A stretch of DNA of 7,493 bases, taken from Tannerella sp. Its GTDB lineage: Bacteria; Bacteroidota; Bacteroidia; Bacteroidales; Tannerellaceae. The position numbers and the translations under genes were made by a program. The stretch lies in assembly GCA_031288935.1 (NCBI GenBank), contig JAITQL010000114.1, forward strand, positions 1-7,493. Reading direction: 5' to 3'. Shown here piece after piece: positions 1 through 4,416 of this stretch; position 1 is the first letter of the stretch; each line of letters begins with the position of its first letter. A model generated the notes under the pieces. The model was not told the DNA's origin. It saw nothing but the letters and a program-made list of their open reading frames with translations, and did no database searches.

Positions 1-619
1 CATCACGCGGAGGAAGCGGAATCCATGTATCCACCGCATCCATTAATTCCATAATTTTGTCTTCCCACTTAGCATCACCGTTCAAAGCGCCTAAAGCAGA
101 TCCTTGAATTACAGGGGTATTGTCTCCGTCAAAATTATAGAAAGAAAGAAGTTCTCTCATTTCCATTTCAACGAGTTCCAACATTTCTTCGTCGTCTACC
201 GAGTCGCATTTATTCATAAATACGACCAATTTCGGGACGTTTACCTGGCGTGCCAGCAGAATGTGTTCGCGTGTCTGGGGCATCGGACCATCCGTGGCAG
301 CAACCACAATAATCGCACCGTCCATCTGGGCGGCACCGGTTACCATGTTCTTCACATAGTCGGCATGACCCGGGCAGTCCACATGCGCATAGTGGCGATT
401 AGCGGTTTCATACTCCACGTGAGCCGTATTAATCGTAATACCTCTTTCCTTCTCTTCCGGAGCATTGTCGATTGAATCGAACGAACGCACCTCAGACAGA
501 CCCTTCTTCGCCAAAACAGTTGTAATAGCTGCTGTCAAAGTTGTTTTCCCATGGTCAACGTGACCAATCGTACCGATGTTTACATGCGGTTTCGTCCTGT
601 TAAAATGTTCTTTTGCCAT
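1..619 (-). CDS. tuf: Translation elongation factor EF-Tu, N-terminal half (cut by window edge)
   Basis: EF-Tu is the cytoplasmic GTPase that delivers aminoacyl-tRNA to the ribosomal A site. The 206 codons present begin [20 protein letters not shown] and cover the GTP-binding domain. Visible motifs are the P-loop GHVDHGKT (residues 19-26), RGITIN with the switch I threonine T62, DCPGH (81-85) with the catalytic histidine H85, NKCD (136-139) and SAL (174-176). The intact family is about 395 residues, so roughly half the gene lies beyond base 1. The start is fixed by the universal MAKE/MSKE-type N-terminus; no Shine-Dalgarno sequence precedes it, as is usual in Bacteroidota. It lies 60 bases downstream of a tRNA-Thr gene, the classic tRNA-Thr/tuf arrangement. 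I see no promoter of its own in that gap, so it is probably co-transcribed with the tRNAs from the promoter at 969-999. Identity is certain. Confidence 0.98.
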   Translation of the reverse strand, partial: MAKEHFNRTKPHVNIGTIGHVDHGKTTLTAAITTVLAKKGLSEVRSFDSIDNAPEEKERGITINTAHVEYETANRHYAHVDCPGHADYVKNMVTGAAQMDGAIIVVAATDGPMPQTREHILLARQVNVPKLVVFMNKCDSVDDEEMLELVEMEMRELLSFYNFDGDNTPVIQGSALGALNGDAKWEDKIMELMDAVDTWIPLPPRD

Positions 620-679
620 AATAATTGTCTCTATTTAAAAATTATATTCATTTAATCCATTATTCATCCACACCTATCG

Positions 680-751
<72 letters not shown>

Positions 752-854
752 ATTCCTATACATTATAACACAATCGGGAAACATTCCTCAATGTCTCTCA
801 TTTGAACGTTTCACCCTCTTTCAAAAGAAGAAAACCCTGCTTTACCCCTCCTTG

Positions 855-928
855 AGCCTCTTGTCGGATTCGAACCAACGACCCCGAGATTACAAATCAC
901 GTGCTCTGGCCAACTGAGCTAAAGAGGC
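855..928 (-). tRNA. tRNA-Thr (anticodon UGU)
   Basis: The minus strand folds as a 74-base tRNA: acceptor GCCTCTT/AAGAGGC fully paired with discriminator T, D arm GCTC/GAGC, anticodon arm CGTGA-TTTGTAA-TCTCG with a T-T mispair at its third position, T arm GTTGG-TTCGAAT-CCGAC. The anticodon UGU reads ACA and ACG threonine codons. CCA is not encoded. It is the first RNA downstream of the promoter at 969-999 and lies 103 bases before the second tRNA-Thr. That gap does not fold as a tRNA. Confidence 0.96.
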
Positions 929-939
929 TTAAGTATGGA

Positions 940-967
940 AGCCGTTCCACCTTACGGCGAAACGGCT
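940..967 (-). other. Inverted repeat in the tRNA leader, with two alternative pairings
   Basis: AGCCGTT (940-946) is repeated inverted as AACGGCT (961-967), a 7-bp stem with a 14-base loop. A second copy of ACGGC at 954-958 can pair with GCCGT at 941-945 instead, so two mutually exclusive hairpins are possible. It lies between the predicted start of the tRNA-Thr/tuf transcript and the mature tRNA, and just after the hpf stop codon. No T-run follows, so it does not look like an intrinsic terminator. It may be a leader processing structure. The pairing is visible; the function is inference. Confidence 0.35.
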
Positions 968-968
968 G

Positions 969-999
969 CAAATTTAGGCATTATTTATGATATTCCAAA
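969..999 (-). promoter_or_regulatory. Bacteroidota-type promoter for tRNA-Thr/tRNA-Thr/tuf
   Basis: On the minus strand TTTG (999-996) is followed after 19 bases by TAAATTTG (976-969), matching the Bacteroidota -33/-7 consensus TTTG...TAnnTTTG. The first three bases of the -7 box are the TAA stop codon of hpf, so the promoter lies inside the end of that gene. Transcription would start near 962, about 34 bases before the first tRNA. This would uncouple tRNA and EF-Tu synthesis from the rpsU-xerC-hpf transcript. Confidence 0.7.
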
Positions 1000-1309
1000 A
1001 TTTATGGGCGGTTTTTTTATTCACCCCCTTTTTTAGTTTAACCAATTGTTTCTCCAAAGCATCTGAAACGTGGTCAATAGCTTCTTCGAACGTATCACTG
1101 ATTTTTTCGGCAAAACATTCGTTGTTTTTGATTTTTAACCGAACGCTGGCTTGTTTGTTTTGAGCTGTTTCCGGTTTAACTACCCGTAAATTCACTTCCG
1201 CTGTCAGGATACCGTCATGAAACTGTTCCAACTTTAAAATTTTTTTCTGGACAAAAGCTTCTAACCGCTCCGAAACATCAAAATGAATCGCTTGAATTTT
1301 AATTTCCAT
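974..1309 (-). CDS. hpf: Ribosome hibernation promoting factor, HPF/RaiA family (short form)
   Basis: This small protein binds the decoding region of the 30S subunit when growth slows, blocks mRNA and tRNA binding and favours inactive ribosomes. The 111 residues match the single-domain beta-alpha-beta-beta-beta-alpha family. The N-terminal strand and first helix span about 1-28, strands run through about 33-70 (AEVNLRVVKPETAQNK; QASVRLKIKNNE), and the second helix is DTFEEAIDHVSDALEKQLVKLK (about 72-93). No long-form C-terminal dimerisation domain is present. The basic tail after the last helix (KKGVNKKTAHKFWNIINNA) seems long for a Bacteroidales member, and its coding DNA contains the promoter for the downstream tRNAs. 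The start is chosen at 1309 because an exact TAAGGAGG lies 7 bases upstream. It begins 12 bases after the xerC stop and is probably the third gene of an rpsU-xerC-hpf operon. Confidence 0.93.
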   Translation of the reverse strand: MEIKIQAIHFDVSERLEAFVQKKILKLEQFHDGILTAEVNLRVVKPETAQNKQASVRLKIKNNECFAEKISDTFEEAIDHVSDALEKQLVKLKKGVNKKTAHKFWNIINNA

Positions 1310-1316
1310 ATTTTTC

Positions 1317-1324
1317 CCTCCTTA
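1317..1324 (-). promoter_or_regulatory. Perfect Shine-Dalgarno sequence of hpf, overlapping the xerC stop codon
   Basis: On the minus strand TAAGGAGG complements eight bases of the usual 16S rRNA 3' end and is 7 bases from the hpf ATG. Its first three bases are the xerC stop codon TAA. I find no comparable site ahead of tuf, rpsU, the carbonic anhydrase gene, the CapA gene or the mannosidase gene, and only a weak GTGAG before xerC. Strong SD sequences are uncommon in Bacteroidota, so this one suggests special translational control or coupling of hpf. Confidence 0.85.
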
Positions 1325-2212
1325 CATTTTTGCTCTCGGATGAGCATGATACACTTTTTTCAATTCTTCAAAAGTAACGTGCGTATAAATGGAGGTAGAA
1401 GCCAAACTGCTGTGTCCGAGCAATTCTTTCACAGTATTCAACTTCGCGCCATTATTCAACATGCTCGTTGCAAAGGAATGTCTTAATACGTGCGGACTAC
1501 GTTTGGCCAAGGTCGGAATATCCGTCAAGGCCTGTTTCACGATACGATAAACAATTGACGGGGACAAGGATGTTCCATTTTTTTTGACAAAAAAACATTC
1601 ATCTGCTGTTCCCACTGTTTTTTCTCGCATTGCCACATATGCCGCCATCATCTCTTGCAAACGCCCGGCAAATGGTATCAGCCGTTGTTTGTTTCGTTTT
1701 CCGGTCACTTTCAGTTGCATTGCGCCAAAATCCACATCAGCCTGCCGAAGAGTAACGAGTTCCATCCGCCGGATCCCCGTCTCGTAAAACAATTCCAACA
1801 TCAGCCGGTCTCTCATCCCTTCAAAATCATCTTGAAAACCATCTCCGTCCAAAAGTTGCGCCAATTCCCTTTCTTTGACAAAGCAAGGCAATAACTTCCC
1901 TCTTTTCGGCCCTTGAACAAACTGTGCCGGATTTTTCTCCATGATTCCCTGCTTGACAAGAAATCTGAAAAAAGTCCTGAGCGCAGTCAATTTGCGCCTG
2001 ACAGAAGACGGCATCACCTTACAATCCAATAAAGTTATCATCCAATTTCGGACTTGATCCATATCAATCAAGTCGGGATCGAATGAATTATTTTCCGAAC
2101 ATTTCCGGATATATACTTCAAATTGAAGCAAATCGCAATGATAAGCTCTTACCGTATGATCGGAATAACCTCTTTCATAACGAAGATAACTCAAAAATGA
2201 ATCAACACACAT
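1322..2212 (-). CDS. xerC: Site-specific tyrosine recombinase, XerC/XerD type
   Basis: Probably one of the host's Xer recombinases, which resolve chromosome dimers at the dif site, rather than a phage or transposon integrase. The 296 residues are the normal Xer length. An N-terminal SAM-like core-binding domain (about 1-85, FLSYLRYERGYSDHTVRAY) is followed by the catalytic domain (about 107-292). The full catalytic set is present: R148 (ETGIRRMEL), K172 (TGKRNKQR), H241 and R244 (HVLRHSFATSML), H267 (LLGHSSL) and the nucleophile Y276 (TSIYTHV). Its place between rpsU and hpf, with no att-like repeats or cargo genes around it, supports a housekeeping role. The ATG at 2212 fits the expected N-terminus; only a weak GTGAG lies upstream. 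It starts 85 bases after rpsU, with no Bacteroidota-type promoter in the gap, so it is probably transcribed with rpsU. XerC versus XerD cannot be settled from this sequence alone. Confidence 0.93.
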   Translation of the reverse strand: MCVDSFLSYLRYERGYSDHTVRAYHCDLLQFEVYIRKCSENNSFDPDLIDMDQVRNWMITLLDCKVMPSSVRRKLTALRTFFRFLVKQGIMEKNPAQFVQGPKRGKLLPCFVKERELAQLLDGDGFQDDFEGMRDRLMLELFYETGIRRMELVTLRQADVDFGAMQLKVTGKRNKQRLIPFAGRLQEMMAAYVAMREKTVGTADECFFVKKNGTSLSPSIVYRIVKQALTDIPTLAKRSPHVLRHSFATSMLNNGAKLNTVKELLGHSSLASTSIYTHVTFEELKKVYHAHPRAKM

Positions 2213-2297
2213 ATCTCACGTCACATTTTTTTGATGCAACGAATATATGAAGAAAAACTCAACAGAGCAAGGAAAAAAGAAAAATATTTTCAGGCTA

Positions 2298-2489
2298 TCA
2301 ATCTTCAGCTTGTTGAAGTTGCTGTACGTAAATTGCACGAATACGCTGTTTCCTCTTTTTCACAGAGGGCTTTGTGAATGCCTGACGGGTTCTCAATTCT
2401 TTTACCACACCGGTTTTCTCAAATTTCCGTTTAAACTTTTTCAGCGCTCGCTCAATGCTTTCGCCTTCTTTCAATGGAACTACGATCAT
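2298..2489 (-). CDS. rpsU: Small ribosomal subunit protein bS21
   Basis: bS21 is a small, very basic 30S protein that sits near the anti-Shine-Dalgarno end of 16S rRNA. The 63 residues begin MIVVPLKEGESIERALKKFK and end in a lysine/arginine-rich stretch (KKRKQRIRA) with a short QQLQQAED tail, as in other Bacteroidota. In this phylum bS21 is known, from Flavobacterium johnsoniae ribosome structures, to help hide the anti-SD sequence. In that group rpsU mRNA itself tends to carry a strong SD. Here the bases before the ATG (ending AAAAGCAATTT) show no SD, while the downstream gene hpf has a perfect one. rpsU is first in the minus-strand block and has a good promoter 54 bases upstream, giving a leader of about 47 bases. 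Confidence 0.95.
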   Translation of the reverse strand: MIVVPLKEGESIERALKKFKRKFEKTGVVKELRTRQAFTKPSVKKRKQRIRAIYVQQLQQAED

Positions 2490-2542
2490 AAATTGCTTTT
2501 GTTTATTACTATATTTTAATGCTTTACCGTAAAAATCGACTG

Positions 2543-2573
2543 CAAAATTACGGATAGTTTAATTACCAACAAA
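2543..2573 (-). promoter_or_regulatory. Bacteroidota-type promoter of rpsU-xerC-hpf
   Basis: On the minus strand TTTG (2573-2570), a 19-base spacer and TAATTTTG (2550-2543) match the -33/-7 consensus. Transcription would start near 2536, about 47 bases before the rpsU ATG. It is arranged back to back with the plus-strand promoter at 2592-2621. Confidence 0.72.
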
Positions 2574-2591
2574 ATTTCCGACGATATTTTT

Positions 2592-2621
2592 TTTGTAAAT
2601 GAAGATATTAACATACTTTTG
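2592..2621 (+). promoter_or_regulatory. Bacteroidota-type promoter of the carbonic anhydrase-like/CapA gene pair
   Basis: TTTG (2592-2595), an 18-base spacer and TACTTTTG (2614-2621) fit the Bacteroidota consensus. Transcription would begin near 2628, leaving a leader of about 25 bases before the ATG at 2654. The two divergent -33 boxes are only 18 bases apart. Confidence 0.72.
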
Positions 2622-2653
2622 TGGGCAATTTCATTTGAAAAACGAAGAAAATT

Positions 2654-3172
2654 ATGGCACTTATTAAATCCGTCAGAGGTTTTACGCCTCTCATTGGCAA
2701 AAATACTTATCTGGCTGACAACGCAGTAATCATTGGAGACGTAGTGATTGGTAACGGTTGCAGTATTTGGTTCGGTACGGTGTTGCGGGGGGATGTCAAT
2801 TCCATCCGTATCGGTAACGGAGTCAATATACAGGATGGTTCGGTTCTGCATACACTCTATGAAAAGTCGGTTATCGAAATCGGCAACGACGTTTCTATCG
2901 GACATAACGTCACTGTTCACGGCGCGAAGATTTGTGACAGCGCGTTGATTGGAATGGGAGCGGTAGTGCTGGATCATGCCGTTATCGGCGAAGGCGCTAT
3001 TATCGCTGCCGGGTCGGTGGTACTGAGTAACACGCAGGTGGAACCGGGCAGCATCTATGCCGGCGTACCTGCCCGGTTCGTAAAGAAGGTTGCTTCCGAT
3101 CAGGCAAAGGAAATCAATCAGAAAATCGCCCGCAATTACCATATGTACGCTTCGTGGTACGAAAACAGTTGA
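2654..3172 (+). CDS. Gamma-carbonic anhydrase-like hexapeptide-repeat protein (YrdA/PaaY/CaiE type)
   Basis: This is a left-handed beta-helix protein of 172 residues, expected to be a trimeric cytoplasmic metalloprotein. Hexapeptide repeats of the [LIV]-G-x4 type run from about 13 to 135 and are followed by a C-terminal helix (about 145-168, DQAKEINQKIARNYHMYASW). The three zinc-ligand histidines of the gamma-class carbonic anhydrases are present: H66 (DGSVLH), H84 (SIGHN) and H89 (TVHGA). So are R45 and D47 (LRGDVNSI) and Q60-D61 (NIQDGS). The acidic loop with the proton-shuttle glutamate of archaeal Cam appears absent, as in YrdA-like proteins, so real CO2-hydrating activity is uncertain. 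No signal peptide is seen. The ATG at 2654 follows a good promoter; there is no SD. The CapA-type gene starts 2 bases after its stop, so the pair is very likely one operon. Confidence 0.92.
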   Translation: MALIKSVRGFTPLIGKNTYLADNAVIIGDVVIGNGCSIWFGTVLRGDVNSIRIGNGVNIQDGSVLHTLYEKSVIEIGNDVSIGHNVTVHGAKICDSALIGMGAVVLDHAVIGEGAIIAAGSVVLSNTQVEPGSIYAGVPARFVKKVASDQAKEINQKIARNYHMYASWYENS

Positions 3173-3174
3173 AG

Positions 3175-4416
3175 ATGTTGACCTCTCCACTAAAATATGC
3201 GTTAGCGACAAGTATCCTGATGGTTGTCGCCACAGGATTTGCTACATGGACCTTCACGTCGAACCATGCGGAGAAACAAGCGCTCTCGTGTGAGGGCGAT
3301 TCCACGTCGTTTGTTTCTTGCAGTTCGCATGTCCGACTTGTCCTGGCCGGCGATCTGATGCAGCACGTGCCGCAGGTGAAGGCGGCGCGAAACTCCGAAG
3401 GCGGATATGATTACGCGGAGTCTTTCCAGTTTGTAAAACCTGTTTTTCAAGGAGCAAACCTTGCGATACTCAATTTTGAAACGACGCTGACGCCTTCCGG
3501 TCGTTATACCGGATACCCGCAATTCCGTTCGCCGCCGGCGCTGGCCGAGGCGCTGCCGGAGATGGGAATTGACGTAGCCGTCCTGGCCAATAACCACATC
3601 TGCGATAACGGGCGGACGGGTATTGATTGCACGATAAAGTATCTTGACTCGCTCGGCATTGCCTACACCGGCGCGTTTGCCGACAGCCTGCAATACAACC
3701 GCCTTCATCCGCTCCGGATTGACGTAAACGGCATCCGGTTTGCGATTTTCAATTATACCTACGGCACGAACGGATTGCCGATACCGCAGGGGGCTATCGT
3801 CAATTTGACAGATACGCTGGCCATTGCGCAGGACTTGTCCGGGATAGACCGTACGGAGACGGACTGTGTAATCGTATTCTTTCACTGGGGCGACGAATAT
3901 GTCCGCAAGCCCAATGCGACGCAACGCCTGCTGGCCGGGTTTTGCCATCAACGGGGAGTGGAAATTGTGGCGGGCAGCCATCCGCACGTCGTTCAACCGA
4001 TTGAACTGATCATGGATGACGATAGCGTCGCACGTGCGGTCACCGTTTATTCCTTAGGCAATCTGGTATCGAATCAACGGAACCGTTACCGCAACGGAGG
4101 GCTGATCGTCACGCTTGATCTTGAAAAAACGGATGGACAGCCGCTTGCCATCCACCCGTCATACACGCCGGTCTGGGTTTCTTTGCCCAAGTACCGGATA
4201 TTGACGCCGTCCGTGGCTGATACCGTCGCCCTTGCCGGCCACGAACAGGAAGCCTGCCGGCAATTTATGCAAGACACTCGCCAGTGGGTCGCCACCGAAG
4301 GACTGACGGAAGAGCGGTATGACTTTTCCGCCGCCGGGGAAGAGGATCACCCGGAACCGGATACCGGCTCCGGGAGCAACCCTCCGGTTATTCTTCCAGC
4401 AGATTCACCTCTCTGA
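3175..4416 (+). CDS. CapA (PGA_cap) family metallophosphatase-like protein, membrane-anchored
   Basis: Members of the CapA/PgsA family have a calcineurin-like metallophosphatase fold. They are linked to poly-gamma-glutamate capsule export in Bacillus; in Bacteroidota the substrate is generally unknown, and no capB, capC or capE partner is visible here. From the ATG at 3175 the protein has 413 residues. An N-terminal signal or anchor helix (about 7-27, YALATSILMVVATGFATWTF, no lipobox) places the rest outside the cytoplasm. Family motifs follow: AGDLM (58-62), NFETTL (100-105), LANNH (137-141), FHWGDEY (236-242), GSHPHVVQP (267-275) and SLGNLVSNQ (293-301). The tail after about 387 is acidic and proline-rich (EEDHPEPDTGSGS), and its last codons overlap the convergent mannosidase gene by 29 bases. 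A GTG at 3154 in the same frame would add MVRKQLK and overlap the upstream gene; I prefer the ATG 2 bases after that gene's stop. Function beyond the family level is not shown. Confidence 0.85.
   Translation: MLTSPLKYALATSILMVVATGFATWTFTSNHAEKQALSCEGDSTSFVSCSSHVRLVLAGDLMQHVPQVKAARNSEGGYDYAESFQFVKPVFQGANLAILNFETTLTPSGRYTGYPQFRSPPALAEALPEMGIDVAVLANNHICDNGRTGIDCTIKYLDSLGIAYTGAFADSLQYNRLHPLRIDVNGIRFAIFNYTYGTNGLPIPQGAIVNLTDTLAIAQDLSGIDRTETDCVIVFFHWGDEYVRKPNATQRLLAGFCHQRGVEIVAGSHPHVVQPIELIMDDDSVARAVTVYSLGNLVSNQRNRYRNGGLIVTLDLEKTDGQPLAIHPSYTPVWVSLPKYRILTPSVADTVALAGHEQEACRQFMQDTRQWVATEGLTEERYDFSAAGEEDHPEPDTGSGSNPPVILPADSPL
4355..4389. terminator. Possible bidirectional hairpin at the convergent gene ends
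   Basis: AACCGGA (4355-4361) and TCCGGTT (4383-4389) form a 7-bp inverted repeat at the ends of the converging CapA and mannosidase genes. A smaller GCTC/GAGC stem lies inside. It is inside the CapA coding sequence and only touches the mannosidase stop codon. The following bases are weakly T-rich (ATTCTTCC on the plus strand), with no proper T-run, so termination activity is a guess from position. Confidence 0.25.

Noticed and set aside
104..475. Plus-strand open frame opposite tuf
   Set aside because: EF-Tu on the other strand is unmistakable, and this frame is its complement.
752..854. Possible extra tRNA between the two tRNA-Thr genes
   Set aside because: I tried both strands for D, anticodon and T arms and found no TTCGA-type loop or paired acceptor; only a weak 5-bp hairpin (781-794) is present.
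1322..2212. Tyrosine recombinase as a marker of an integrated element
   Set aside because: Its length, full Xer motif set and location inside the rpsU-hpf block fit the chromosomal Xer protein; no att repeats or cargo genes adjoin it.
2272..2291. AT-rich near-palindrome (GAAAAATATTTTC) with a T-rich minus-strand stretch just after rpsU, a possible terminator or attenuator
   Set aside because: The stem is short and purely A-T inside an AT-rich gap; too weak to call, though leaky termination between rpsU and xerC cannot be excluded.
2516..3211. Minus-strand open frame of 231 codons opposite the carbonic anhydrase-like gene
   Set aside because: The plus-strand product has regular hexapeptide repeats and metal ligands; the minus frame has no recognisable features.
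3202..3996. Minus-strand open frame of 264 codons inside the CapA gene
   Set aside because: Antisense to a gene with clear family motifs; no domain or promoter supports it.
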